This document shows, in pieces, positions 53,865-63,806 of a stretch of DNA of 64,000 nucleotides. Within the stretch, counting starts at the first letter, position 1. Every line of letters starts with the position of its first letter. The stretch spans positions 1,860,001 through 1,924,000 of the forward strand of contig NZ_CP070969.1 in the NCBI RefSeq assembly GCF_017086365.1, given 5' to 3'. The notes beneath the pieces are model-generated. The model was given only the letters and a program-made list of their open reading frames with translations, was not told the origin of the DNA and made no database searches. A program made the translations under genes and the position numbers. Source of the DNA: Paenibacillus tianjinensis (GTDB lineage: Bacteria; Bacillota; Bacilli; Paenibacillales; Paenibacillaceae).

Positions 53865-53940
53865 CAGGTAATAAAAAAGAAAATTCCGCCCTGTAATATA
53901 AGAAACAAGGAAAACAATGAAGCCAAAGGGGATAACGGAA

Positions 53941-54858
53941 ATGACAACGATACTACGGACATGGGACTTAACCAAGGTATACGAAGGCAAGGAAGCCGTG
54001 AATCACGTCAATATGAATATTAAGCAGGGTGAGATTTACGGCTTTTTGGGACCGAACGGGGCCGGCAAAACAACCGTGATGAAAATGATGACCAACCTGG
54101 TTAAACCGACTGCGGGCGAGATTGAATTTTTCGGTGAAAAGATGACGGAGCGTTCTTACGAGATGCTCAAGCGTATGGGCTGTATTATTGAATATCCGGT
54201 GTTCTATGACAAGCTGACCGCCAAGGAAAACCTGGAGCTGCACGGAGAATATATGGGCTACTATGACCCGAAAGCGATGAAGGAAGCGCTGGAGCTGGTG
54301 AAGCTTACAGGCATTGACAAAAAGCCGGTGAAGCAGTTCTCTCTGGGGATGAAGCAGCGGCTGGGGATTGCCAGAGCCGTGATGACGAAGCCGGAGCTGC
54401 TCATCCTGGATGAGCCGATCAACGGGCTGGACCCGCTGGGGATTAAAGAGCTGCGCGAGGTATTCCGCATGCTGAGCCGTGAATACGGGATGACACTGCT
54501 GATCTCCAGCCACATCCTGGGTGAAATTGAACAGATCGCCGATACCATTGGCCTCATCCGCGATGGGGTGCTTTTGGAAGAAGTTGCAATGGATACGATC
54601 CGCAGCCGGGATACTGACTATATTGAGCTGGTTACAGAAGAGAGCACGAAGGCGGTATATGTGCTGACACATGCGCTGGGCCTGGGCAATATCAAAGTGA
54701 TGGGTCCCCGCACGGTCCGGATTTACGACCCGATCCCGCAGCTTGAGCTGAGTAAGGCACTCACAGCGGCTAATGTGGAGCTGGAAAGTCTGAACAAGAA
54801 GCATCATTCGCTGGAAGACTATTTTGTAGAACTGATGGGGGGTGAAGTCGTTGCTTAA
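53941..54858 (+). CDS. ABC transporter ATPase (BcrA/CcmA-type)
   Basis: About 305 residues: Walker A GPNGAGKTT, Q-loop IIEYPVFYDKL, signature FSLGMKQRLGIARAV, Walker B LLILDEPINGLDP and switch SSHILGE. This is the subfamily that pairs with ABC-2 permeases, for example bacitracin exporter BcrA and lantibiotic immunity proteins. The ATG with AAGGGG nine bases upstream was chosen; another in-frame ATG 24 bases earlier also has a ribosome site. It overlaps the permease gene. Confidence 0.92.
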   Translation: MTTILRTWDLTKVYEGKEAVNHVNMNIKQGEIYGFLGPNGAGKTTVMKMMTNLVKPTAGEIEFFGEKMTERSYEMLKRMGCIIEYPVFYDKLTAKENLELHGEYMGYYDPKAMKEALELVKLTGIDKKPVKQFSLGMKQRLGIARAVMTKPELLILDEPINGLDPLGIKELREVFRMLSREYGMTLLISSHILGEIEQIADTIGLIRDGVLLEEVAMDTIRSRDTDYIELVTEESTKAVYVLTHALGLGNIKVMGPRTVRIYDPIPQLELSKALTAANVELESLNKKHHSLEDYFVELMGGEVVA

Positions 54859-55540
54859 ACTGATCCGGCTTGAATTGCGCAAAAATAAAATCAATCTGCT
54901 CCGGGCTGTGCTGATCACCGATCTGGTGATTCTGTTATTTATGATTCTTATCGCATTCACAGGAATCGACGATGCCGGCGAATTCATTACCTATGCCGAT
55001 GTATTTGAGGGTGTGCATATATTTGTAAAAGTTACTTTTCTGATTTTCGGTTCTGTTCTGATCAGCAAGCTGGTCATTGATGAGTATAAAAATAACACAG
55101 TGACTGTGCTCTTTATGTACCCGATCCCGCGCAAAAAGCTAATGGCAGCCAAACTAATTATTGTGTCGCTCTTCATTCTGATTACCGTCTTCGTGTCCAA
55201 TGTGCTGATAAGTGCTGCTCTCGTCGGCTTCAATCACTACTTCATGGATACGATCACGGGAGAAGTGACACTGAAGCTGATTACGTCGCAGATTACTATG
55301 GCTGCTTCGGATGCGGTGTATTCAGCAGGGATTGGTCTCATCCCGTTGTTCTTCGGACTACGCAAAAAATCAGTACCGGCCACAATTGTGTCCGCTGTGC
55401 TGATTGCTAGCATCCTGTCATCCGGCTTCGGCAATTTCCGGATGGGTAATCAGGTAGGTGTCTCCTTATTTCTCGGACTGGTTGGTGTGGCTGTTGCTTA
55501 TCTGTCTATCCGAAATATTGAGCATCAGGACATTGCATGA
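54842..55540 (+). CDS. ABC-2 type permease
   Basis: 232 residues from a GTG that overlaps the ATPase gene by 17 bases. Six hydrophobic segments are visible (for example VLITDLVILLFMILIAF, ILITVFVSNVLISAALVGF and GVSLFLGLVGVAVAYLSI), as in half-size ABC-2 permeases of the LanEFG/BcrB kind. Together with the ATPase it probably exports a hydrophobic peptide or antibiotic under control of the adjoining two-component system. Substrate unknown. Confidence 0.88.
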   Translation: MKSLLKLIRLELRKNKINLLRAVLITDLVILLFMILIAFTGIDDAGEFITYADVFEGVHIFVKVTFLIFGSVLISKLVIDEYKNNTVTVLFMYPIPRKKLMAAKLIIVSLFILITVFVSNVLISAALVGFNHYFMDTITGEVTLKLITSQITMAASDAVYSAGIGLIPLFFGLRKKSVPATIVSAVLIASILSSGFGNFRMGNQVGVSLFLGLVGVAVAYLSIRNIEHQDIA

Positions 55541-55566
55541 TCTGAATAAATAGTCCAAAATACCCG

Positions 55567-55617
55567 TAAAAACCGCTTGGCGCCTGTGTTTTCTTGGCGA
55601 CCACAAGCGGTTTTTTT
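55567..55617 (+). terminator. Terminator of the ABC transporter operon
   Basis: Stem AACCGCTTG/CAAGCGGTT with an inner GGCGCC/GGCGACC arm, followed by seven T. Confidence 0.88.
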
Positions 55618-55716
55618 GCTATAATAGATTTTAATTCAGGATTTTCTACATATATAGAGAATTTCCGCATTTACGGAATAAGAATAGCAGATTCAGAGCA
55701 GTGAAGGAGTTGGGCT

Positions 55717-57363
55717 ATGCATAAAGACTGGGCTGCCATTTTGGGCAGGGTGCTTTCTGAGGAAAGCGCTTATAAAGCATTATACGATCATCATCCTGAT
55801 TTGATTATTGTACTCGACAGGCAGGGAGACTACGTCGGCAGTAACCGTGCTTTGAGCGCTGCAGACGCTGGCGGAATGGCGCGTATCCGTGCAAACGGGG
55901 AAGAGCTCCCCCGGATACTCCCCGGTGAAGCTCATTTTGCAGCAGCCCTCGAAGGGATGACCTCCAGCTTTGAACTTGCGGACCAAGAAACCCAAGGTGA
56001 ATCCGTTCCCTGCATTATTTCCTATATTCCTTTGAAATCTGCTGAAGGCATTGCTGGTGTATTTGCAATTATTCATCATGAGCGTTCCGCTCTGCTCCCC
56101 GGAATGCTGCTGGACTGGTTCAGCCAGCTGGCGGCAGCCGGACATGAAGCCGGGAGGAAAGAGGCGGAAGATCAGATGGAATTGGAATCAGGAGATCTTA
56201 AACGGCCGGCATTACTGCTGGAGATGGCAGAAGATCAGCGGCTGAGCCTGATTCTGAATTCCGTATCGGCCGGGATATTCGGCCTGGATACAGAGGGTCG
56301 TACCATTTTTATTAACCGTGAAGGTGCGGATATGCTGGGCTATGACGCCTCGGAGCTGGCCGGAGTTCATCTAATGGAACAGATTCAGCATATCCGCAGC
56401 AACGTCTCCCCCTACACCCTGATAGAAAGTCCGCTCCGGAGTACGCTGGAAGACGGGATTACCCGCAGCAAGAACGATGGGATTTTCTGGCGTAAGGACG
56501 GTACCAGCTTTTTCGTCAATTACCGGATTGCACCGCTGCTGGACAATGGGAGCATCTGCGGTGTGGTGGTTTCTTTCAGCGATATTACGAATGAGCGGGA
56601 GATTCTCCAGGCGAAGGAATCGGCTGAGCAGGCAGCCCAGGCCAAGTCGGATTTCCTGGCGATGATGAGCCATGAAATCCGGACTCCGATGAACGGGATG
56701 ATCGGAATGGCCGATCTGCTGCTGGAGACAGAGCTTGAGGAGGAGCAGCGCAGCTATGCGGAAATACTGCGGAGCAGCAGCTACAGCCTGCTGCAAATCC
56801 TGAACGATATCCTCGACTTCAGCAAAATGGAAGCAGGGAAGATGCCGCTGCAATCTGAGATCTTCGAGCTGCGCGAAATGCTGGAGAATGTTATTGACCT
56901 GTTCACTCCAAAGGCGGAGGAGAAGAAGCTGGCCCTGCGCTGGTGGGCGGATACAAGTGTCCCGGAAGCAGTGACCACCGACCCTAGCCGGTTGCGGCAG
57001 ATCATTGTAAATCTGGTCGGGAATGCGCTGAAATTCACCGAGCGGGGAAGTGTAACCTTGTCGGTGAAGAATATTCCGCTGCCGGGTTCTCAGGAATATC
57101 TGCTGGAGTTTTCGGTTCGTGATACGGGTGTAGGCATTGCCGACAGCAAGCTGAACCTGCTGTTTCAGTCCTTTTCACAGCTGCATCCGTCTATTAACCG
57201 CAAATATGGTGGGACGGGTCTGGGCCTCGCGATATGCAAGCAGCTTGTGGAGTTGATGGGCGGAACCATCTTTGTGGAGAGTGAAGAGGGCAGGGGCTCC
57301 ATCTTCCGCTTTATGCTGCCCTTCGTGAAGGAAGAGATGGAAGCGGAGACAGTGCCATATTGA
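55717..57363 (+). CDS. PAS-PAS sensor histidine kinase (cytoplasmic)
   Basis: 548 residues without membrane spans. A first PAS-like domain (about 18-125; [19 protein letters not shown]), a clear second PAS domain (about 185-300; [20 protein letters not shown]), then HisKA with phospho-His in [13 protein letters not shown] (near 326), and HATPase ([32 protein letters not shown]). Hybrid kinases of this class often end in receiver domains; this one does not. No partner regulator is adjacent. AAGGAG precedes the ATG. Sporulation-phosphorelay input is possible but unproven. Confidence 0.92.
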   Translation: MHKDWAAILGRVLSEESAYKALYDHHPDLIIVLDRQGDYVGSNRALSAADAGGMARIRANGEELPRILPGEAHFAAALEGMTSSFELADQETQGESVPCIISYIPLKSAEGIAGVFAIIHHERSALLPGMLLDWFSQLAAAGHEAGRKEAEDQMELESGDLKRPALLLEMAEDQRLSLILNSVSAGIFGLDTEGRTIFINREGADMLGYDASELAGVHLMEQIQHIRSNVSPYTLIESPLRSTLEDGITRSKNDGIFWRKDGTSFFVNYRIAPLLDNGSICGVVVSFSDITNEREILQAKESAEQAAQAKSDFLAMMSHEIRTPMNGMIGMADLLLETELEEEQRSYAEILRSSSYSLLQILNDILDFSKMEAGKMPLQSEIFELREMLENVIDLFTPKAEEKKLALRWWADTSVPEAVTTDPSRLRQIIVNLVGNALKFTERGSVTLSVKNIPLPGSQEYLLEFSVRDTGVGIADSKLNLLFQSFSQLHPSINRKYGGTGLGLAICKQLVELMGGTIFVESEEGRGSIFRFMLPFVKEEMEAETVPY

Positions 57364-57367
57364 GCCG

Positions 57368-57404
57368 AAAGGCTGTCCAAGCTGATGCCGGGACAGCTTT
57401 TTTT
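57368..57404 (+). terminator. Terminator of the PAS kinase gene
   Basis: Stem AAAGGCTGTCC/GGGACAGCTTT followed by a T-run directly after the stop codon. Confidence 0.9.
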
Positions 57405-57431
57405 GATGTGTGGAGGGTAACGGGTCTAGAT

Positions 57432-57473
57432 AAAAACGAGCAGGCTGCGGAAGATCCCGCAGCCTGCTCGTTT
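57432..57473 (-). terminator. Terminator of degV
   Basis: A 17-bp stem AACGAGCAGGCTGCGG/CCGCAGCCTGCTCGTT runs into TTTTTA on the minus strand, 28 bases after the DegV stop codon. Confidence 0.92.
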
Positions 57474-57500
57474 AGGCAGACCTAAGAAAGTAATAACACT

Positions 57501-58346
57501 CTAATGCATGTACATGAGTCCTACAGTTGCCGGGCCACAATGGCTGCCGATAACACAACCGGCATGGATAACAGCAATTTCTTCTACGTCAGTTTGCTCC
57601 CGGAGCGCCTTTTCTAGAAATTTGGCATCCTCTTCGGCCAGAGTATGGGCCACAATCAGCAGCTCTTTATCCATTTCTTTGGCATTCAAGAGTGCATGCT
57701 GCAGCATTTGTTCCACAGCCTTTTCTTTCTTGCCGCGGACTCTGCTTACCGGCACGATGGCGCCGTCAATCAGCCGCAGTACCGGCCGGATCTTCAGCAG
57801 GCTTCCGATAAAATTCTGCATCCCCGAGCAGCGGCCGCCCATATATAAGTAGTCCAGTGTATCCACGACGAATTCCGTCTCGACCCGGCTGCGGCACTGC
57901 TCCAGCATAGCGGCGATCTCCGCGCTGCTGTGGCCTTTGGCGGCTGCCCGGGCAGCCTTCATGACGAGCAGCGCGATGCCCCCGCATAACGTTTCGGAGT
58001 CTACGACCCGGACGCGTCCTTCCGGAAATTCGCCTGCAGCCAGCAGGGCATTCTGATATGTAGAGGATAATGCAGAGGATAAGCCGACGTATACAGCATC
58101 TCCGCCGCTGGCGATGACCGGCTCGAAGGCCGCTATGAAATCAGCAGGTGACGGTGCAGCAGTTTTGGGCAAAGCTCCGTCTGCAGCGACCCTTTGGTAG
58201 ACTTCCTCTGGTGTAATGTCCACACCATCCTTGTAGGTACCGTCCTGAAACACTACATACAGCGGAATGATGCCGATATCATACGTTTCCTTCCAGCCTT
58301 GCGGCAAATCGGAAGTGCTGTCAGAAAAGATTTTTACGATAGACAT
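57501..58346 (-). CDS. DegV family fatty-acid-binding protein
   Basis: 281 residues of the DegV/FakB family, which bind a fatty acid in a two-domain fold and present it to the FakA kinase for phospholipid synthesis. Signature features: IFSDSTSDLP at the N-terminus, TAAPSPADFIAAFE, YVGLSSALSSTYQNA, VVDSETLCGGIALLV and LDYLYMGGRCSG. The C-terminus has HAGCVIGSHCGPATVGLMY. The ATG with AAGGAG seven bases upstream was chosen over an upstream ATG in the same frame. Confidence 0.93.
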   Translation of the reverse strand: MSIVKIFSDSTSDLPQGWKETYDIGIIPLYVVFQDGTYKDGVDITPEEVYQRVAADGALPKTAAPSPADFIAAFEPVIASGGDAVYVGLSSALSSTYQNALLAAGEFPEGRVRVVDSETLCGGIALLVMKAARAAAKGHSSAEIAAMLEQCRSRVETEFVVDTLDYLYMGGRCSGMQNFIGSLLKIRPVLRLIDGAIVPVSRVRGKKEKAVEQMLQHALLNAKEMDKELLIVAHTLAEEDAKFLEKALREQTDVEEIAVIHAGCVIGSHCGPATVGLMYMH

Positions 58347-58456
58347 GAGTTTCTCCTTCACCGAATCTCGGATGACAATATGCATATTTAAGCCATATAA
58401 TCTGTTTATTATACCAAGCCTATGGCGAATCTCAAACTAAAAATTAGGATCTGATA

Positions 58457-58488
58457 GAAAAAAGACTACCCGGAGCGGATAGTCTTTG
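58457..58488 (-). terminator. Terminator of the AraC/GyrI-type gene
   Basis: On the minus strand, AAAGACTATCC pairs with GGGTAGTCTTT and is followed by a T-run, 35 bases after the stop codon. Confidence 0.85.
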
Positions 58489-58521
58489 ACCGTATACTGC
58501 ATTGCCGTGAAGGCATGCTGC

Positions 58522-59382
58522 TTATTTCTTAACGACAGGAATCCACACTTCGCATACATAATCGTCAGCTTGCGGATCACCGGGAGGATAGAGCTCGAAC
58601 TCCGGCCCGCCAGCATGCTCATAACCAGTGCCGGGGAACCATTCCTGAAAAATCCGCTCCCAGACGTTTTGGATGGCATGCGGCATCGGACCTGTTGAAG
58701 TGAATACCGCCCAGTTAGCTGCTGGAACAACGGCAGTTTCAAAGCCCTGCGGGTCAGCGGCAGCCTCTGCTTCTACTCCGATCCAATAGGACAGCATTTC
58801 CCTCTCCATGTCCATGCTCATACAGATACCGAGCCAATTTTTGTCTGCAGCAAGCTGAATCAGTTGGTCCGAAGTACCGTCACTGTTGCATTCATTCCAG
58901 AACTCTGGGATTCTGCGATGATTCTCCCCGTCCCGGGTGGTCACCTCCATTGATTTGCCGATAACGTTAAAAGCCGGTTTCTCCACGATCTTGTAGTCCA
59001 TTTCCTGATCTCCCTTCAATGATAGATGGAAAGAGAGGCGGGGGAACGCCTTTAGCTTCACCCCGGGTTCGCGCGCGGCAGAAGGAGACAATCCGTGTGC
59101 TTTGCGGAACGCCTTGGCGAACGACTCCGGAGAATCATATCCGTATTTCAGCGCTACATCCAGCACTCTGATCTTTGAGCTGGCCAGCTCCTGAGCTGCC
59201 CGGGTCAATCTGCGCCTGCGGATATAGTCTGCCAACGTAAAGCCGGTCAGCATGCTGAACATGCGCTGGAAATGGAATGGAGACACATGAGCAATCTTCG
59301 CGATATCCTCGATGCGCAGCTGCTCTGTCATTTTCCTCTCCATATAGTCCAGGGCTTCCTTCATTCGGATCAGCCATTCCAA
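58522..59382 (-). CDS. AraC-family regulator with GyrI-like effector domain
   Basis: About 286 residues. Two N-terminal AraC helix-turn-helix motifs (LRIEDIAKIAHVSPFHFQRMFSML and VLDVALKYGYDSPESFAKAFRKAHG, about 25-105) precede a GyrI-like/SOUL-type small-molecule-binding domain (about 130-286; FNVIGKSMEVTT, NWAVFTSTGPMP, FELYPPG, CEVWIPV). This Rob/BmrR-like layout suggests control of drug efflux or stress genes. The ATG nine bases upstream directly abuts the AAGGGAG ribosome site, so the TTG at proper spacing was chosen; both give nearly the same protein. Confidence 0.9.
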   Translation of the reverse strand: MEWLIRMKEALDYMERKMTEQLRIEDIAKIAHVSPFHFQRMFSMLTGFTLADYIRRRRLTRAAQELASSKIRVLDVALKYGYDSPESFAKAFRKAHGLSPSAAREPGVKLKAFPRLSFHLSLKGDQEMDYKIVEKPAFNVIGKSMEVTTRDGENHRRIPEFWNECNSDGTSDQLIQLAADKNWLGICMSMDMEREMLSYWIGVEAEAAADPQGFETAVVPAANWAVFTSTGPMPHAIQNVWERIFQEWFPGTGYEHAGGPEFELYPPGDPQADDYVCEVWIPVVKK

Positions 59383-59497
59383 GTGTGCCATCTCCCTTTG
59401 ACTTCATCCTATCATGCCATGAGTGACCAGTCCTGTTATTCTGTGCTCATTAATGACAGGTTCGTTTCCACAGTATAACCGATTAGAGGACAGGCTG

Positions 59498-61186
59498 TCA
59501 GTTCCCTAAACGGTAGACTCTGGCTTCATAAGGCCGCAGCGTTCCCCGTTCTCCGGCTGCCGGCTCGTCAGGATAATTGCCGATAATGGTTTCTTTTACG
59601 GCGGCGAGCTCTGCAGGAAGCTCTACCGTCTGTGGAGTCTCGCTGAAATTCAGCAATACCAGCCATTGTTCATCCTCCAGCGTACGGGTGTAGGCATAGA
59701 TATCCTCATGCTCAGGCAGCAGCAGCTCGTAATCGCCGTAAGCCATAATGAGATGCTTTTTGCGCAGGGCGATCAGCTTCTGATAGTAATAAAAGACGGA
59801 ATCTGAATCGGCCAGCGCCTGTTCAACATTGATCTCTGTATAGCGCGGATTAACCTTCAGCCAAGGTGTCCCTTCGGTAAAGCCGGCATTATCCGTAGCA
59901 TCCCACTGCATAGGTGTGCGTGCATTGTCACGGCCTTTGATATGGATCGCCTGCAGAATCGAATCATGATCAGCTCCGCCTTCGGTGACCTTTTCCCGGT
60001 ACATGTTCAGTATTTCGATATCTTTGTAGTCTTCCAGCAACGGGAATTTGACGTTCGTCATCCCGATTTCTTCACCCTGGTAAATGTACGGCGTACCCTT
60101 CAGCGTGTGCAGCAGAGTGGCAAGCATTTTAGCAGAGATGACCCGGTATTCCCCGTCATTGCCGAACCGCGAGACCATCCGGGGCTGGTCATGGTTATTA
60201 AGGTAGAGGCTGTTCCAGCCGCGGTCAGCGAGACCGACCTGCCATTTGTGCAGAATCTCCCGCAGGCCCTTCAGCGTCCAGGGGATCACATTCCACTTGC
60301 CGCCCGGGCCGGAGTCGACGTCCATATGCTCGAACTGGAACACCATCTGCAGCTCGTGGCGGTCTTCGTCCGTATAGAGAATAGCATCTTCCACACTCGC
60401 TCCGGGCGTTTCGCCAACCGTCATGATATCGTATTTAGACAGCACTTCACGGTTCATTTCCTGTAAAAATTCATGGACCCGCGGGCCGTTCATATAATAT
60501 TCGCCGCCGCCGGCCAGTTCGCCGGGAGCCAGCCCCTCGTGATGAGCCGAAGGCAGGCCTTCTACTTTGGAGATCATATTGATTACGTCCATGCGCAGCC
60601 CGTCTACTCCTTTGTCGAGCCAGAAAGCGATCATCTTATGCAGCGCTTCGCGCAGCTGCGGATTCTCCCAGTTGAGGTCTGGCTGCTTGCGGGAGAACAG
60701 ATGAAGATAGTATTCACCGGTAGCTTCATCCAGCTCCCAGGCCGGTCCGCTGAAGATCGAGCTCCAGTTGTTTGGAAGCTCGCCGTTTGGACCGCCCGGA
60801 CGCCAAATATAATAATCACGGTAAGGATTATCCTTGGAGGAACGGGATTCTGCGAACCAGGCATGCTCATCGGAGGAGTGGTTGATGACGAGGTCCATCA
60901 TCAGCTTAATGCCGCGTTCATGCAGCCCGGCAAGCAGCTCCTCCCAGTCGTGCAAGGTACCGAATTCATCCATAATATCCTCGTAATCACTGATGTCGTA
61001 CCCGTTATCATCATTCGGCGATTTATAGACCGGAGATAGCCAGACCACATCGACACCTAGCTTCTGCAGGTAATCCAGCCGGGAGATAATGCCTTGCAGA
61101 TCTCCAATTCCGTCTCCGTTGCTGTCCTGGAAGCTCCGGGGGTAGATTTGGTAGACAACGGCTTCTTTCCAAAAGGCTCTGTTCAT
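59498..61186 (-). CDS. malL: GH13 alpha-glucosidase (oligo-1,6-glucosidase type)
   Basis: 562 residues of the GH13 family with the (beta/alpha)8 barrel: QIYPRSFQDSNGDGIGDL at the start, DLVINHSSDEH, the nucleophile Asp in GLRMDVINM (near 203), acid/base Glu in TVGETPG (near 257) and the transition-state Asp in LNNHDQPR (near 329). QIYPRSF and the following Val/Ile pattern fit oligo-1,6-glucosidases and sucrase-isomaltases (MalL, TreC relatives). It hydrolyses isomalto-oligosaccharides or maltose in the cytoplasm. AAAGGAG precedes the ATG. The neighbouring GH65 phosphorylase shares the orientation, but a 300-bp gap and a terminator separate them. Confidence 0.9.
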   Translation of the reverse strand: MNRAFWKEAVVYQIYPRSFQDSNGDGIGDLQGIISRLDYLQKLGVDVVWLSPVYKSPNDDNGYDISDYEDIMDEFGTLHDWEELLAGLHERGIKLMMDLVINHSSDEHAWFAESRSSKDNPYRDYYIWRPGGPNGELPNNWSSIFSGPAWELDEATGEYYLHLFSRKQPDLNWENPQLREALHKMIAFWLDKGVDGLRMDVINMISKVEGLPSAHHEGLAPGELAGGGEYYMNGPRVHEFLQEMNREVLSKYDIMTVGETPGASVEDAILYTDEDRHELQMVFQFEHMDVDSGPGGKWNVIPWTLKGLREILHKWQVGLADRGWNSLYLNNHDQPRMVSRFGNDGEYRVISAKMLATLLHTLKGTPYIYQGEEIGMTNVKFPLLEDYKDIEILNMYREKVTEGGADHDSILQAIHIKGRDNARTPMQWDATDNAGFTEGTPWLKVNPRYTEINVEQALADSDSVFYYYQKLIALRKKHLIMAYGDYELLLPEHEDIYAYTRTLEDEQWLVLLNFSETPQTVELPAELAAVKETIIGNYPDEPAAGERGTLRPYEARVYRLGN

Positions 61187-61447
61187 TTCAACGACTCCTT
61201 TGAATTTGGTTTGTTATATACCCACATAAACAATCTAAGCTGAACTTTGAAATTTTACTAGAATGGGCAGCAGTAACGGAGGGGAAGCTTGGAACTGTAG
61301 GAGCGATAGCGTTCGCCTTTGTTCACAGATTTCAACCGCCTATCGGTTCAAATCAAGAAATCAGTGAACAACAGTGACCGGAAGTCCGAGCATTCCCCGC
61401 AGTTACGGCGTAAGCCTATTGAGCAGATTTTCCAGTTCAGCTTACAT
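61187..61447. repeat. Intergenic stretch with a 21-bp interspersed repeat
   Basis: No gene. AGCGATAGCGTTCGCCTTTGT at 61302-61322 matches, in inverted orientation, 19 of 21 bases at 63960-63980, on the other side of the GH65 gene. The motif looks like a genome-wide Paenibacillus-type repeat. The flanking GGAGGGGAAGC and GCATTCCCCGC parts could also pair. Confidence 0.45.
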
Positions 61448-61480
61448 AAAAAGCCCCGAAAGCCATAAGCCTCCGGGGCA
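61448..61480 (-). terminator. Terminator of the GH65 gene
   Basis: On the minus strand, GCCCCGGAGGC pairs with GCTTTCGGGGC around TTATG and is followed by TTTTTAT, eight bases after the stop codon. Confidence 0.9.
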
Positions 61481-61487
61481 TTAAGAA

Positions 61488-63806
61488 TTATGCCGTTACT
61501 GGGGTGCCCTCAGCAGTAACGCTGCTTAGCCCGTTCACAGTATACTCCTTGCCGTGAATCGTAAGTGCCGCCGGAACATCGGTTTCATTGACAACCGTAA
61601 CCTGTAGATCAGTAACGATAACCTTCAGCCGTGAGCCGCGGAACATGATTTTGAACGAATACGATGTCCAGTGTCCCGGATTGGAAGGCTTCAGGATCAG
61701 CCGGTCTGCTTGAACGCGCAATCCGCCAAAGCCGTGTACAATCGACATCCACGTTCCTGCCATACTGGTGGTGTGGCAGCCGTCTTCCGTATCATTATTG
61801 TAGTTGTCGAGATCCAGTCTCGAAGTACGCAGGTACATTTCATAAGCTTTTTCCTTGTAGCCCAGCTCACAAGCCAGAATGGCATGGATACAAGGGGAGA
61901 GGGAAGACTCATGAACAGTAATCGGCTCGTAGAAGTCGAAATTCCGTTTTTTGGTGTCCAGATCATAGCGGTCACCAAGGAAATACAATCCCTGAAGCAC
62001 ATCGGCCTGTTTAATGAAGCAGGAACGAAGGATGCGGTCCCAGGACCATTTTTGGTTAAGCGGTAGGTTCTCCGGCAGAACATCCTTTACCTGAATGATT
62101 TCCTTGTCGAGGAAACCGTCCTGCTGCAGGAAGATGCCAAGCTCTTCATCGGACGGATAATACATTTTGCTGATAATTTCATTCCACTGGGCGGTTTCGC
62201 TGTCTGCAAGCTCCAGTTTGTCGGCGAGCTCGGCATAACGGGAACTTTCATTTTCCTGCAGGTACGCCAGCGCTTCCAGTGTATATTCCATGGTCCAGGC
62301 AGCGATCCGGTTCGTATACCAGTTGTTATTAACGTTGTTCTCGTATTCGTTCGGACCGGTTACGCCGAGCATCACATACTGATCCTTGCGCGGTACATAA
62401 TGTACACGTTCTTCCCAGAAGCGGGAGATCTCCACCAGTACCTCAAGGCCGTATTGGCCCAGGTAAGCCTTGTCGCCAGTGTAGTTCACATAGTTGTAGA
62501 TCGCATAGGCAATGGCACCGTTGCGGTGAATTTCCTCGAAAGTAATCTCCCACTCGTTGTGGCATTCTTCGCCGTTCATAGTCACCATCGGATAAAGTGC
62601 ACCCTTTTTGAAGCCGAGCTTGCGGGCGTTTTCCTTGGCCTTTTCCAGATGCTTGTAGCGGTAGATCAGCAGATTGCGGGCAATGGTGGAATCCGCAGTA
62701 CTCAGATAGAATGGCACACAATACGCTTCGGTATCCCAGTAAGTGCTGCCGCCGTATTTTTCACCCGTGAAGCCTTTAGGCCCGATATTCAGCCGGTCAT
62801 CTTCGCCGGTGTAGGTCTGATTAAGCTGGAAAATGTTAAAGCGGATCGCCTGCTGTGCCGAGACATCCCCTTCAATAATAATGTCGCTTTCCTTCCATTT
62901 GTCGCCCCATGCTGCAGCCTGTTCAGTCAAAAGCGTCACAAATCCGGCTTCCCGGGCGCTGTTCAGCGCGGTATGGGCCGCCTCTACAAGCTGGCCGAGT
63001 CCGTAATTTCGGGAGGTCACATTGGCGGCATATTTATAGATAACCACCTGATCACCGGCCTGTACCGCAAGGCTGACTTTACTAGCCACGTATTTCTCCT
63101 GCTCAATTGCTTCAGGTGTCGTTGTAAGCTTTTCACCATTGACCAAAATGTCGTAGGCAAACGCCGAAGTCACATGGAAATCAAGCTTCTTCGTTTTGAG
63201 GGTCAGGTATCCGCCTTCCGCTTCGCTTTTCTTCTCCACTTCGTTCCAGAACTTCTCATCGTAGTTGGAGTCCTTGTTCTTGATGTCGCCGTCGAGGTAA
63301 GGAGTGATCGTAAGCTGTCCGGCAAAATTCACCGGAATAATGGAATAGCGGATGGCGCCGATCTCGTGGCGGGCCATGCTGACAATGCGGATGCTCTCCA
63401 CCTGAACCTCTTTGCCGTCTTCAAGGGTGGCGGTGAAGCTGCGGGACAGCGTGCCTTCCTTCATATTAAGCACACGGCGGAACTGGCTTACAGTGCAGGC
63501 AGCCAGATCGAGCGGAGTACCGTCCAGGTCAATATTGATCCCAATCCAGTTGGTGCTGTTCAGCACTTTGGCAAAATACTCCGGATAGCCGTTTTTCCAC
63601 CAGCCGACCCGTGTTTTGTCAGGATAGTACACACCCGCCATATAACTGCCCTGCAGGCTGTGACCGCTGTACTGCTCTTCAAAGTTCGCTCTGCCGCCCA
63701 TATAGCCGTTCCCGATGCTGAATACGCTCTCGGAAATTTCCTGGGTCTGCGGATCGAAGGACTCTTCAATGATGGACCATTCATCAATTTTCAAATATTG
63801 TTTCAT
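61488..63806 (-). CDS. GH65 phosphorylase (maltose phosphorylase type)
   Basis: 772 residues spanning a full GH65 enzyme: N-terminal beta-sandwich (1-270; SVFSIGNGYMGGRANFEE), the (alpha/alpha)6 barrel with GSTYWDTEAYCVPFYL (near 355) and the catalytic Glu within ECHNEWEITFEEIHRNG (near 415-431), VTGPNEYENNVNNN, and the C-terminal phosphate-binding region DTEDGCHTTSMAGTW. The family phosphorolyses maltose, trehalose, kojibiose or nigerose to glucose and beta-glucose-1-phosphate. The residue set HNEWEITFEEIHR suggests maltose, but kojibiose or nigerose cannot be excluded. AAAAGGAG precedes the ATG. Confidence 0.93.
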   Translation of the reverse strand: MKQYLKIDEWSIIEESFDPQTQEISESVFSIGNGYMGGRANFEEQYSGHSLQGSYMAGVYYPDKTRVGWWKNGYPEYFAKVLNSTNWIGINIDLDGTPLDLAACTVSQFRRVLNMKEGTLSRSFTATLEDGKEVQVESIRIVSMARHEIGAIRYSIIPVNFAGQLTITPYLDGDIKNKDSNYDEKFWNEVEKKSEAEGGYLTLKTKKLDFHVTSAFAYDILVNGEKLTTTPEAIEQEKYVASKVSLAVQAGDQVVIYKYAANVTSRNYGLGQLVEAAHTALNSAREAGFVTLLTEQAAAWGDKWKESDIIIEGDVSAQQAIRFNIFQLNQTYTGEDDRLNIGPKGFTGEKYGGSTYWDTEAYCVPFYLSTADSTIARNLLIYRYKHLEKAKENARKLGFKKGALYPMVTMNGEECHNEWEITFEEIHRNGAIAYAIYNYVNYTGDKAYLGQYGLEVLVEISRFWEERVHYVPRKDQYVMLGVTGPNEYENNVNNNWYTNRIAAWTMEYTLEALAYLQENESSRYAELADKLELADSETAQWNEIISKMYYPSDEELGIFLQQDGFLDKEIIQVKDVLPENLPLNQKWSWDRILRSCFIKQADVLQGLYFLGDRYDLDTKKRNFDFYEPITVHESSLSPCIHAILACELGYKEKAYEMYLRTSRLDLDNYNNDTEDGCHTTSMAGTWMSIVHGFGGLRVQADRLILKPSNPGHWTSYSFKIMFRGSRLKVIVTDLQVTVVNETDVPAALTIHGKEYTVNGLSSVTAEGTPVTA